A stretch of DNA of 64,000 bases, taken from Plasmodium malariae (taxonomy: Eukaryota; Apicomplexa; Aconoidasida; Haemosporida; Plasmodiidae). Location: contig NC_041783.1 of NCBI RefSeq assembly GCF_900090045.1, positions 558,001 through 622,000 on the forward strand, given 5' to 3'. The position numbers and the translations under genes were made by a program. Shown here piece by piece: positions 34,834-49,800 of this stretch. The notes beneath the pieces are model-generated. The model worked only from the letters and a program-made list of their open reading frames with translations. It made no database searches and was not told the origin of the DNA. Positions within the stretch are counted from its first letter, which is position 1, and every line of letters starts with the position of its first letter.

Positions 34834-37800
34834 CATTCGTACTTCCATTTTTGCCTGAACATCTATGTATGAAATTTTTACATGTACGTTCGTTATGCGG
34901 AGATTTACACGTATACAAATACACTTCGCTGAGACAGTTTCGCGAGAATGAATAGAAGAGTTACACCTCTAACTGTTCCATTCATTTGTGCAAACGGACT
35001 TTCTGCTGCTTCATTGTGTGCATTTTCGGTTTTATTGACAGAAAAAATGTGCTTCCGATGTTTGTATGTATGTGTGTATTTGTATGAGTGTTTATATGTG
35101 CGTTTGTATGAATGTTTATATGTGCGTTTGTATGAGTGTTTATATGTGCGTTTGTATGAGTGTTTATATGTGCGTTTGTATGAGCGTGCATGTAGGTATG
35201 TATATATGTATTTGTCTGTGTGTGCGCATATATGCTTGCATGAGTGAATCACTGATCGCTCCATTTTAACCTTCCTCTGCAGCCATCAAAATTGCGTCTA
35301 TCACCTCACAAGAGAATGAGGAAGTTACCAAGTTAATAAAAAACGAATTAGAGCAAAATTCTACTGGGCAAAAAAAGGAGGATGTAAAACACTACAAAAC
35401 TATAGCCGATATAATTACCAAGTATAATGGGAATAACCCCTTGACACAAAATAATATCTATCTGTTGTTACACGATATTATTACAGGGAATTTAACAAAT
35501 TTAAGTCTCTTATTTTCATTGGAAATTATTAATTATCTCGATGAACACTGTGAAGACATCGACTTGCGTAAGGAAAATTTAAGAGAAAACATGCAAGAAA
35601 AAGAAAAAGGGGATAAAGAAAAAAATAATGAATATTATAATGATCTAGGTTTACACCTTTATTATTCTGATAGACTCGATATACAAAATGATGATGTTAA
35701 TAACAGTTCAACACAAAATTTATTAACTAATTATATACATGACAACCCGAAATTGAAGAAGTTATATGATTCCATTATGCACAGCACCGAATATTCAGAT
35801 AGCGATTCAAACAATTCAGAATTAAAAGAATCAAAAACTATTACAGAAAAAATGCACTTAAGTAAGATAAGGAGTGATCACTCATCAGATCATGAATCTA
35901 TTAATTTACTACAAAATGAAAAAAAAGATATTTCATCCGACGAATCACATGTATCCAAAAATAATGATTTAACTCTAAGTACATATAACAAATCAAATGA
36001 AACTTTTTTAGAAAACCTGTCAGGTCCTTCTACCAATATGCCTACTGCAGGATCGAGGATGAGATTGTCTAAATCCATGTCAAATTTGTCAACTATTTTG
36101 AAAAAAGAAAAAGGTACATCTGAATGGGAAAATGGTACAAATTCTGAGGGGAAATATAAGAATTTGTCTAAGTCTATGCCTAATTTGTCATACATCCATG
36201 ACAAGAAACCTTTTTCTGAATGGATTAATAAAAATTTGAAAGAAAATAATGTGGATGAGTCCTCTAATAATAGTAATAGCACGTCCACAGAATTATTAGA
36301 TTATACGACTGAAGACTCTGCAAGCTCATCATCAACTGAACATTTGTATAAAGGCTCAAAAGAAGAATTCTTAGAAGATAATGATTATTCTACAGCAAGA
36401 GATACGTCACTTATGCCGAACAGTACATCTGCCATGGTTGATGATCCTTCTTTTACCGATAACCAAATGTCTGACGAAAAGCACAACAAATATATAAACA
36501 ATTCAGGTAGTTCCTATAAACAAATGGAAGGAGCAGACAACACGATAGATGACCAAATGAATGAATTTCACATATTTCGTGTTCGTAATATGTCTAATTT
36601 AAAAGTGGAAAATAATAATATGCACAAGGAAGAAGAAAAATATGAAAAGAATATGAGGGAAATAATGAATAGTGCATTTTATCTTAGAAATATTTGTAAC
36701 GAGAAAAAAAAAATTATGGAAATAGAAAAGTTAAAAAGTATTAAAGAATTAAAATTTGACTTACTAGGTACAAAATATAGTATTTTAAATAAAAATTTAT
36801 TGTTTCTGAATGACTCAAATTTAAAAAATATTTTTGAATCTATTTTTTTTGATTCTAATCAAATGAAAAATTCGATAATTCGGATAATGTCCACCTACGA
36901 AATAGGAAATTTAGAAAACATATTAGATGTTAATATCAGTGACTTAAATTCTCATTTTTATAATTTACCAAACGTATTCTATAATAAGAAAAAAATTTTA
37001 TCCTTATTTAGTTTAAATACTAGTCAAGATGTAATAAACAAAATTGAAACGAAGCTTTATTCTGTATTTACAATTGTTTGGGTACATTATACAAATTATT
37101 TGAGAAAGATATTGGATATATTTTCAACAAAGGAATTAAATGTACTCTCAGCTATGTATTATACATTTATTAATACAAATAAAGATGATCATCACCTAAA
37201 TCTTTTGAACAATTTTGGTTTTACTGATGTTTTTCTTATGTACACATTATTAATTAGCTTAAAGAGAAACATATATTATATAAATCAAAATAAATCTTTT
37301 GACATTCAAAATGATTCGCTCTTAAAAATTCAGCCTCTACAAATTGCACATGGGGATAATGGATTCTATTATATATTTGAAAACGATTTTGCAACTAAAA
37401 TATTAAATAAAAATTTGGATAATAAAAATAAAATAAATGCAGGTTTTGGTCTGAATTTCTACTCTGTTAAGGAAATAGGTAATTAGACTCGTTAATGTAT
37501 ACGAAAAGGGGGAAGAAAAGATGTGCAAAATATATACATACATATGAACATTCAAATGCACATGTTTTCCTAACGGTGCATAGTGATTAACATATATATA
37601 TACATGTATATACATATATATATAAATATATATATTTGTGTACCTTCATATTTGTTTATATAAGTTTTGCCACGAGAATATGCATCCACCCCATTTCCCA
37701 TTTCTGCCATTTTCAATCTGATTAGATAAATCTATTTTTAATCATAACGGGGATATGGTATCCGAATTAGAAGAAGCAAAAATGTCTCTTCCAAAGAAGA

Positions 37801-40800
37801 ACTTACTAACCATGATAGGATCAACTGAACATGCAAGCGTTTCGTATAATATAAATAACAAGACAGTAACAGAAAAGTATTCATTTTTACCCATTTATAG
37901 AAATGAAAACGGAATTATTATTAATGATGTTCCTGCTTTAATTACAGCTATTATATGTGGTCAATTAAATACGTTAACTAATATAAATGATTGTATAAAA
38001 AAAGAGGATGTTTTCTCTCCATTTAGTGAAAAAATTAATTCTATTATATATAACTTTTATAACAATAGCACAAGTTTTAAAAGTATTACATTTATGTCTA
38101 ACAAGAAAGCTTATCAAAATGTTTTTAGTAATTTTTATGATAATGAAAAAATACGTAAGTAAAAAAAAAATTAATTCAAAAATTTTTTTACACGATATTG
38201 AAAATTCATTATAAATGTTACAGTCACGTATCGCTATATTATTGTTCAGTATACATATTATTGTTCCTTCTATAAATATTGGCGCATATATTTCTAATTA
38301 TTTTCTGTACATTATAATTGCTGCGTGGAAATATGACAGTTTATATGCCTTTTTTTTTCTTTTTTCACTGTTGCGCTTTTTGGTTATGCACTATTATGTA
38401 GTACACTATATGTTATACAATATTCTATTTTTTACTTTCGTTCTTGACAGTTCTGAGAGCACTGATACTACACCTCGAAGAGATGAGCCGAAATGCAGAA
38501 GCTTTATCTAAGGAGAATGAAATTAGATATCACTTTTCGTTTGTTTATAACTTAATAAAAAGACAAGTACTAAAGAAAGGGGTTCCTAACCACACAATAG
38601 CAGTTCATTTATATGCCCTAGAAGAAATAATTTTTAAATACAAACTATATAGCGAAAAAGTAGCTAGTACTCTAATTCTGCTAAGCAACAAATACGCAGG
38701 TAAAAATGAGACGAATGCTAATTTAGAACATATGTATATGTAAATAGTCGGAGTGATAGATATTGTTAATAATAGTAATGAGCTTATTTCCGTTCTCATA
38801 TGTATTTGTACATGTGACTACTTGCCCTTTTTTTTTTTTTTTTTTATTTTCATTTGTCATTTGGTATATTTTATCATATTTGGCCTATTTGCAATATTAG
38901 ACCACATTGTCATAATATGATTCTATTTTTTTACATTTTCTCCCATTTTTTCATATATAACTCCCCTTCTTTTTTCCCTAACCTTTCACGCGAAAAATGC
39001 AGAAAATGAACAATTCATGGAGGTGCTAGACATTATTTCCCTAATCTTTTATCGTATGAAAGTAGAAAAAATGAAGCAGAGTGTTAATCAAGGTACTCCG
39101 GAAGTGCACAGCGAAATACTAGTTCTCGATTTAATCGATGTAACAAATATAATGGCATTTTTTAATAAAGTTTTAAATAAGATAATCAAGATAGAGGAAT
39201 TAGAAGAATTAATTGACAATGAAAATATTATTATAAGTCACATAGATGAAATTATGGTAGTTGTAAGGAAAATATTTGAAAGCTTTGATAATTACTTTTA
39301 TGATATTATAGAGGATGATATAAGAAATATAATAATAGACACATTATTAAAAAAAATGAAATTATTACTTATTTATTATAAAAATTTTATTGATGACGAT
39401 AGTAAAAAGTTGTCATCCTTACTTGTTAACAACATAAAAAATAAAAAATCATTTTTAATGTTTGAAGGTCCTATTACATACAATTTTCCTATCGATATAT
39501 CATACGGAAAAGTTAAAAATTTCGAAAAAATCTTTTTTTTAGATTTAATTCAATATTCATACTCTGATTATACTAGTTCTCATTTGAAATACACACCAGA
39601 TGATAAGGATGAACAGAGTAGCAACATGTCACAACTAATTGAACGTGTGAAGAAGGTAATTTTATTGTACCATGCATTTGATATACCCCAAGAATATAAT
39701 GAAAAATTATTTCAACATATTTTCGATTTTGCTCAAGAAGAATCTGTTAATAAATCTTTAGTTCGTAAAAGTGAACTATGGGGACGAAATGGTAATTAAG
39801 CGTCTCATGAGGCCACGCGCCTAGTGAGCCATTTATATAAGAAAAACATGTTTGCATGTTTGAATAGGGCCTTTCAGACTCTATTTCATGGATGTATACA
39901 TAAATATATAGGCACATATATATATATATATATATACATTCACATGCACCTATATACGAATCATTACTTTTTTTATTTTACCTCTTTACCTTTTAAATCT
40001 TTCCTTTTTGTTAAAGTGCTTCCCGCTTAATATTTTGTGTGCCGTTGTATGTAGATGCACATGAATTACGCGTATATTACGGGTACTCCAAAATGGGGGT
40101 TATTAAATTGTGTATTTAGCTTTTACTCGTTTTTCATGCATTCTACAGCATCGTATTAATTGTACATGTAGATATATACCTATCCTCATGGTACATACTA
40201 CATACACATACATAAATGCCCAAATAATGCATACACACACATAAATAACTCCTACAATACACATTTACCTGTGTTCATTTTTAATTGTCTACAGTTCCGA
40301 CAGACACTTACGCCAAGCTTTGTGTTGTTAATTTGCAAAGATTAATCAGGTACTACTTTGAAAGCAGTCGAATAAAGCATCTAGTAGATTTCATGTTGAA
40401 TTATGATGAAGTTAAAGTAGAAATAAAAAGACCGATAATGGAAGAAAAGAGGACTAGCAGTTTATATTCATGCTTAAAAGAACAATGGTTATACAAAAAA
40501 AATTTTCAAAATATGAAATCATATCTGTCAAATGTTAAAATGAGATTTAGCTTGAATGTGCAAGACATTAAGACATGTGTTAGAAAAAACGAAGGGTACC
40601 CTCATTTAAACACATTAACAAATGTTATGTTAAATTTATTAGCTTATGAGTTAGATAATATTTTTCAGACAAAAGATAAATTCAATTCCATTTTTTTACT
40701 CATGGGAGTAAAGAGAAATGATATGAGTATCAAATTACTTTATAAAATTAATAACGTATTAAATATTAAACAAAAAGTTGCCATTTTTTATTACTCTAAA

Positions 40801-43800
40801 AACGCACTCCTATATTTAACTGAAATATTGAGTCATCATTTTAAACAAAAAATTATATATTTATCAGAAAATGCAGAAGGTGAATTCAGTGTATATTCCT
40901 TTAATCCTGAAAAGAGTGATAATGATAGTAAAATTATCATATTAAAAGATGATCATACGTTGAAAGTGTTCGATCAGAACAACTCTCTGTTCAAATATGA
41001 GATGCACCACGTGAAAGACGCCTGTGAGAAGAGAAGAAATAAAAATAAATAAAATGACAAAAAGGGAAAAAAATATATATATATATGCCATTTAAGTAGA
41101 AATTTTGTGAGAAATGAACGTGTTTGAAATGTATTTCATGTAGAAACTCGCACCATCGTGTGCATAATGGGGCACGTTCACATGTGTGTATTTTTACATT
41201 GTTCATGTGATTGGTTGCTAAATTTACTTTCAATGTTTCCTTCATTTTTGTCCCTAGTTGTACTTTCACTTTTCTGCCATTTTTATTTTCACGTCTTCCT
41301 TCTTTCCCATGATTGTCCAGGTTTCCTCCATATGTACTATGATGAAGTAGTGAACATAAAAGAATATCTCGAGTCGCTTGAAGGTAAGTATGCAGAGAAT
41401 CCAAGGATTTCATTGGAGGAAATTCACGGTATTTTAAGAGCCTATAACTATGAAATGAGTTACACGAACATACAGCAAGCAATATTGGTTTTATTAGAAC
41501 ATAAGGATATCAGTAGTTTAAAAAAGGTAGACCTCTTAAATTTGATAGATTTAGACATTGTGAAGCACAGAAATATGAGAGTTAAAAACAGCTACCTACA
41601 TTTGCTATACTTAGAAGTAAATTCCCTATTTGCCTTTGGGTATTATAACAATTTAGATAATTTATTAAATGATTTATTCTTGTGTGATAAGGGATTGTTA
41701 GAATGGTTTAATGAATCCTTATTTCATAGAAGAAAATCAGATGAGGTCAATAATTACAATAAATTACCTCTATTCGTTACTTCGTTAAGGTATATGATAA
41801 AAAAGTTGGAAAACATAACAAGTAATAAATTGTTAGTAAAAGAGGATTATGATAAAGTTATGGAACTATTTAAGACAAAAACACAAGAAATAGTAAAGTT
41901 TGACTTTGAGGAAGTTATACCACTTTTTTTAAAAAAAAAAAAAAAAAAAAAATTAAATTATGACAATACTATGCTTAGTAATAAAGTAGAAGAATTCAAA
42001 ATTGATGAAAAGATAAAAGATAAAATTCTGAAGGAAATAGAAGAATATAAATTTTCTGTATCATCTAAGGATAGGAAACCTTATTACCTTATCTCCTTAA
42101 TTGGATTAGGTCATTCCTATATTCAAAAATTTAATAAGTTACAGTTAGGTTTTCATTCTTCTATGTCTGCTAGTAGTTTGATTAAGTTACATAAGATGTA
42201 TAACCTATTCCTTGTAAATGAACTAGCGGATGTGATGGATATACTAATTAGTACCATACTTAAGGTGTACAGAAATTTTTTTTATAAAAATAAAGAGAGT
42301 ATAAAAAGTCAACAAATTAAGTTGAGTAAGAAAAAGAGAAAAGAATTTTGTGAACTAATATTATCAATGCACAATGTACATAATGATCTTTTAAATTGTA
42401 AAAATGCAAAAGAAGAAAAGGATGATACAGATGTAGAGAAAAATAATGTAGAGTCCTTTACACTATATGAGGATTATTTGAATTATTTATATAAAAATGT
42501 ATATGACTTTTTTTACTCCGTCTTAAATTGTTTAGATGATAAATCTTGCTTTTTAGAAAAAGAGGAACATATTAAAGATGTTATTAGGAGGTTTCTTAAG
42601 GATAATCCTTTTAATGAAAAAATGGTATGGCTTATACCATTTATATCAAAACATTTTAGAAGTTCTCTAAGTATATTATATATTAAAGATAATGATATAC
42701 GTTTGTACAAATATCAGGAAGACAGTAGTATAAAATTTAGTATACAAATATTAGTACAAGATGAGAATATGTTTTTAATTCTACCTACTTATTTCATACA
42801 TCTGAATATATTAAATATTATTACAAATACGATTATAAAAAGTGAAGGTGATATCAGTTATAATATTAAAACTCTTGCGCCGTTGTATTTTAATATTCCT
42901 AACTGTCCATTGGTTATTGATGAGTCTATAAAAAATAGAGCCAAATCAAATGAATACTACAGTACCTATGTTGCAATAATTGAAGAAAAAGTAAGCCTAT
43001 TTTTATCTAAAAAGATACATATATATAGTTTACTAATATCAATAAGAGAAGATATACTAAATTTTAAATATGTTATATATTACGAAAAATTTGTAAAATT
43101 TTTGGATATAATGGATACTTTTATTTCTATACTTAATTCTAAAATACATTTAAATGTTGATATAACATTTGAGGATATTCTAAACTCTCCAAATAGCATA
43201 GTTGAAAATAGTATTAACAATATTTTCAGTTTTATAGAAAATGATGACTATAGCATATTTGGTACAGAGATAATAAGGATTTGTTCAAATGCTATGAAAA
43301 ATCACAGCCATAGAAAACATGAGGCAGGTACTTTTTTGCGACTCCTAGACTTTTTACTCAAAACAATAAAAGTGGAAATAGAAACACAGAATAAATTGTT
43401 GGATAATTTAAGTAAAGTAAATGAGATAAATATGGTAAAAAAGAAAACGTACATTCAAAAATTAAAAAGTTTAGAATCCCTTATCATTTGTGAACATGTA
43501 AAAATAATATCAAATATAATGAAATATGTAGAAATAAATCTAGACAATATAATCAACCATATTGCATACAAATCGGAGAAGAAACATATTGAACATGAAT
43601 TTATAAACAAAGTTCAAATAATACATGACTGTTGCTTGAAGTACGATTTCAACGAATTAGGGGCAACCGAGTTAACTAGGAAGTTTTTCAACGAACTAGA
43701 AAAAAGAAATATAAAAATTTCAGACTATTCAAAAGTTTTACAGAAGCTGTCAGACGAAGAAATTGACTACGAAGAATGGTATTCCATAGCATGCAAAATT

Positions 43801-46800
43801 CAAGTGGATTATTTTAAAAAAAATGAATTATTCTATATTCAACATTTGAATGAATCTACGTTTTGGAAAAAAGGGGCAAAATTTTTTACATCCAAATCCA
43901 TTGTGAGCAAATTAGAAGAGCAAAAATTATACATAGATGAGAAAGATATAAAACGACTAAGTGACAATAAATTAACATATAACGAATACAAGGATTTATT
44001 ATATAATGTAAAAATTCTGAGCAGGACGGATAACAACTTAGACGCAAAACTGATAAATAGAGAACATTATGCTATTTCGATTGTATGGAAATTTATTAAT
44101 ACAGAAATATGTGTAAATGGACAGGACATAAAATTTGAAGACATATATGAAAAATTAAAAAGTCATAAGAATGATGTACAATATTTATCTTTATTAAAAA
44201 AAGAAGATGTACATAATTTATTCAATGCAATAATAATATTCCATAGGTTAGTTGAAGCCATTGATGAAGGTACATTTAATAAATACAAAAGTTATAGGAT
44301 AACAAATGTACTGTTTGAAGAGTTAATAATTAGAGGAATATACATATCAGGTGATTCCTTACTAACAAAGGAATATATTGAAACTATATGTAACTATGAT
44401 ATGTGGAAAAAAGATATTAAACAAGTAAAAGTTAGTAATATGTTAATAAGATCCTTAGTACCAACAAAATACGTTACATACTATTCTTCTGCTTCAATTT
44501 TTAAAATACTTCGTTTTATCCGAAATTCAAGGATTAACACTTATTTAGTAAATGCTTTGTCTTATATCATATATCGTATACTAAAGTTAGGAAAAACAAA
44601 AAAGGATATGTTTAATACAATTACGTCTGAAGGAATTTTTCGTGGTAGTTTGGACGCTATTAAACTTTTTTTAATAAAATTTAATATATCATTAGATACA
44701 TTAATTACTTGGTTCACTACTCTTCTAACAAGCATGCATAATGTTATCGAAAATAGTATCATTGAGGATATATTAGAAAGTATCGATTATAGAAGAATCT
44801 TTTCTAATTTATTTTTTTTACTACATAATATTGTAGAAGAATGTTACTTTAAAGCTATACTAGATTTTTTGCTTGGATATCCATTTATTGTTGAATTTGT
44901 AAATGATCATGAGGAGAAAGTAACTGAAATTCTTTTAAATTTTAAAAAATTGTTTCTGCTTAATTTTGGTACTTATATTAATTTTTTTCTACATTTATAT
45001 GATAGCATCGAGAGCAAATTTTTAACCTATATCAAATATTACGTTACGAAAATTTTAAATAATTTATTATCCTATTCATCTGAAATTATTGAAAAGATAA
45101 TGCAAATCGAAATACAGAGAATAAGTTTACTTGAATTCATCTCATTCAACGATGAAGAAAATATGGCATTAATGTATGAAAATATCATAGCAATTGTACA
45201 ATATGAAGACTTTATGAATAGACTTAGAGAAACTACTGTTAATAAACATAAGGAATATTTTTCTAATCAGAAAAAAGTACAAGTATCCAATTCAGAATTA
45301 ATCCACAGCATGTATAATAAAATGAAAGAACATTATCAACTGGAGGAGCCACTTATAAAAAACCAGGATATTCAAGGAGGTGAAAGGGATACACGCAATG
45401 CAGCGGTATCATCGTTTTTACAAAAAAAAATGTTATACCAGTTGAAAAATAGACAATTAGAAAATAGGCAATTAAAAAATTTGCAACTGAAAAATTGTAG
45501 GGGTAGATACAAATGGCATGACACTAATATTTGTCAAGGTGAAAATTTGGACAAGCGAAAGTATTTTAGTGCATCTAACAAACAGAAGAACATACAACCC
45601 ATTTTTGATAACATCAGGCATAATAAACAAAAATTGGTTAATATGCAACATAATTGTAACACAAAATTTGGAAACATGGATAGTAACATGGTTAAAAATA
45701 TGTTCAGCATCCACAGGATTAATTCGATGGGGATGGCATACCAAAAAGTGAACGGGCGCCCAGCTCGGAAGAATCAAAATCATAACTGTAATAATTTGGC
45801 TAATAATGTGAGGAATAATTATACAAGTAATGGCAGCGTAAGAAGTGGCAGTATATGCAGTGGTAATGGCTGCAGCGAAAAGGCCGCTAGGTATTGCAAC
45901 GTTCTAAGTAATCATATTAAGCACATGAACCTTACGAATACGCCCAAGAATATATTTCCCGTTTTAAGGAATAGTTATGATGATGACCATTTGGACTCGT
46001 CATTCCTAGAAAATAGAAGTATCAACGAGAATAGTAATTATTATCTTACTGAATCATATAACTATAGAACGTTGAGTTGTTTAGAAAAAATGTTCATACA
46101 CATTTTTGACGCTAATGTAAATTCTTTGGAAAATAAAACAAAAACATGCAGTTCGTTGTATACTCACAATTGGACAAAGAAAGTATATAAAGTTTCTTTA
46201 GAAAAATTAAATGATAAAGAAAGATCTATATATGATTATACGCATGATTTATTTTTATACATAAAAGTTAATGACATAAAATGTGAGTTGCACTTTAAAC
46301 TTAATGTTCCTGTACAAAAGAAATACATTTTGAGTAGTAAGAAATATAAAAATGCAATATCAGATTTCAATATATTTAGAGAAAATAATCAGTTATGCTT
46401 TATAATTATTAATAGCAACAAACGTCTGGATAAAAATATACACGTCTGTTACACTGCTGAGTTAGTCCCATTTTATAGAACTAATGATCTTACCAGTTAC
46501 TTAAACAAATCCTTCAGAGATGTTGACAATATCAATAATAGAAAAATTCAGAAAGAAAATGAATTGGTTCACGAAAAGAATATGGAAAATATCGATAATA
46601 TGCGCATATACCCTTTTAACATAATTGATGGTAGTGGTAGTAGCGCTAATAATGATAGTAATGATACCACTGCATACAAAAATAATTCACTCGCCTTAAG
46701 GAGCGAAAAAGATTCAGAAATGAAAAATGAAAGCATTTCTACTTTGCAAGAGGAGAATTACAAAAAAAATGGAAAAGAACTCGTCAATAGGAGAAATTAC

Positions 46801-49800
46801 TCCAAGTTAGCCTATGCAAAATCAAATAATCTCAGAAGTGGTACACTCAAAAATGTGAATGATAATAAAAAAAAGAAATTGAAAAACCCATTTAAAAAAA
46901 TTAAAAAAGGAATAAATAAAATAAAATATAAAATAAAAGAAAGACGAAAAAGTGCAGAAAAAAAAGATAATTTAAATAATAACATAGAAAAAATTCAAGA
47001 TGCCCTAAAATATATAACAAATAAAAAGGTGATTAATCATTTACTAGAATTTGAATATTTCCATTCCGGCAAATGGTCTACTACTACTTTTAGTCTTACC
47101 ATTGATACTATGAAAGGGACTAATGAAAATATCAAATTAATATTAGAGCTAGGAGATTATAATATAAAAACATATTACGAAGTAGACTTAAACGGAATCA
47201 ATAATATTCCATCTTTACAAAAATTAGACGCTTTTATTAAAAAAAGTAATATCAGAAATGGCATATCACAAAGGTTGAAGAAGTACACTAAATTAAACAT
47301 GATTTTAAAATACCTATTCAAATTTAACCATGAAATTAAACATGTTTCCTATGTAAAATGGGTTAAGCAGGTACCTATGAAGAACGACTATGAACAGATG
47401 GGAAAAATGGATAGTATCACAATGCAAAGAGATGATCAAAGGCAAAAAATGACACAGGAGAAAAGTGGTAACTTAGATAGTGGTGCAGAAGAACAAATGA
47501 TGAATAAAGATAACAAAGACAAAAAGGAGAAGCACACAATCGAGGAGTATTTAAAATTTACTTGGTATAAAGAGCACAATAAAAGACGCGAAGAAGCCAT
47601 TATATCAGTAAGATCCATCAATCCGTTTAATCTAAAAAATCATAATAGTGAAATTTTGTGTGAAGTGAATGGTGATATTACAGATATTTTTACAATATTT
47701 GAAACATACAGTAGTAGGAAAAAGGCTAGCTCTAGGAAAGAAACAGATTTGGCTAATGGTGATAAGGAAGAGAAAGAAGAGGACAAAGGAGATCAGATAA
47801 GTGAGAAGAAGGAAGAAGAAAAGATAGAGGTAAAAGGTGTTGATGCTACTAATCCAAGTGCGACTCATGAAATACGTGGAATGCGCATGAAATCGACTAA
47901 CATAAATGGTAGAAACAGTAAATACTTTTCGGACTATGCAAAATACTTTAGTAAGATTTATTCCCTAACTGAGGAGGAAAATTATTTTATAAAAACTAGA
48001 ATGGACAAAACTTGCGCGTTACTGAAATATAGACTTATTTTGCTATCTGTTATAATAATTAAAAGCAATAACTTGAGTAACCTAAAAAAGATGAATAGCC
48101 TTAGTAATGAATTATTAACGAATAGATACAAATTTTACAAACATATTGAATATCATCAAAATAAATTGTTTAGGAAAAGACATGTATACGTTGAAAACAA
48201 ACATTATATAATTAAAAAGAAATTAGAGTGTTTGATAGGATTAGAATTCTACAAAAGTTTAAAGAATTCTCTAGAAAGAAAGAAAATTCTAAATAATTTT
48301 TTGGAGGATTTAGCTGTAGAAATTTCTAGTATTAACAAACATTTTTACAAATATTATTACACAGATAATACTAACATCCATTCTTCCAACTTTTATTTAG
48401 ATAATTTAAAAAATATTAAATCCCTATGTCCAATTATTTATGAGTTAAAAAATAAGGAGAAATTTAACTTCTCCAATACGTCCAAAGTAGACAGTTCAGT
48501 AAAAATACCAACCACTACTGACGCAGAAAAAAAAATAAAAAAATGTGAAAAAAAGGTAGGATTTTACGGAAGTACTATATCGTTTTTTGGAAAGGTAATA
48601 GATGAATCAATAGGGAAAACAAGGATTAAAAATATAGCTATGTTTTCATATCAATGTGAGAAATCTATATTCAATGGAAAGAATTTGAGTGAACTAGATG
48701 ACTACTATAAAAACTTTTGCATAAATATATTCGATAAAGAAATTGAAGAACTTGATGAACCTTTCAAACCAAACACTGAATGGATTAATATGTTGTATAA
48801 CACTTTTTCATCAAATAAAAATCATAACAATTATGGGGGAAATAATTATAGTGAAATAAAATGCTTTGGTTTTGCAGATAGAGATGAATTAAAGGCATAT
48901 GAGAAAAAGAAAGGCGCAAAATGTAAAATTACTATCTTAAATAGAACACTTAATGTGTTACAGCAATTTATAGATAAATATTACAAGTTAAAAGAGGATG
49001 GAATAAGTAATGGAAATGCATATAATATCTATGCTCTATTTAAAAATATATATATTGTCATGATATACAAACTAATGTTTGAAACGAGAGCATTCAAACC
49101 TTTACGTATTCAACAGAAATTAAATTTGGTAGGAAATAAATATACAAAATTATTATATAAAAAAGAAAATTATTCAAAATATTTAAGTTATATGTTAGAT
49201 AAAATTAGCACCTTATATTTAGAAATAGAATTTCTCTATAGAGATCATGTATTTTTAAGAAATATTTCTTTCCCTAGTGATGCAGTCGAGATTCTTATGT
49301 TTCTTCATAAGCCATTTAGTGATGATGCATATGGGTATAAATTATCTGCTGACCCAAATAAAGCTATTAATGAAGGAGAACAGAACACTAGAGTATATGC
49401 CTTCTTTGTTCTAAATTTATTAGGATATTATCCTGAAATACAAAAAGTATTACTAGAAGCTTCACAAAATGTGGAATTTATTTATAAACTATTAGATATA
49501 GATGTAATCGAGATGAAAAAAATTTTAGAATCTAAGGAAGAAGCATCATCAGAAAATGGTGGTTCTTCCAATACTCAAAAAAATGAACAAAAACAGAAAG
49601 ACAGTTCTGAAAAAAATCAAACAGGAATTGCAGATAAAATCACAAAACCATTTGGAACTATTTACAATTATCTATTCTCTAGGGGGGAAGATGAGGGAGA
49701 TTATAATAGTTCTTCTGTGTATGCCACTGAATCAATGGAAAAAAGCAAAATGAATGATATAAAATACGAAATTAATGATTTCAAATGGATGGAAAAGGAA

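Noticed and set aside
34982..35269. Several ORFs on both strands at the 24-bp array
   Set aside because: They lie in an intron and reflect the stop-free repeat.
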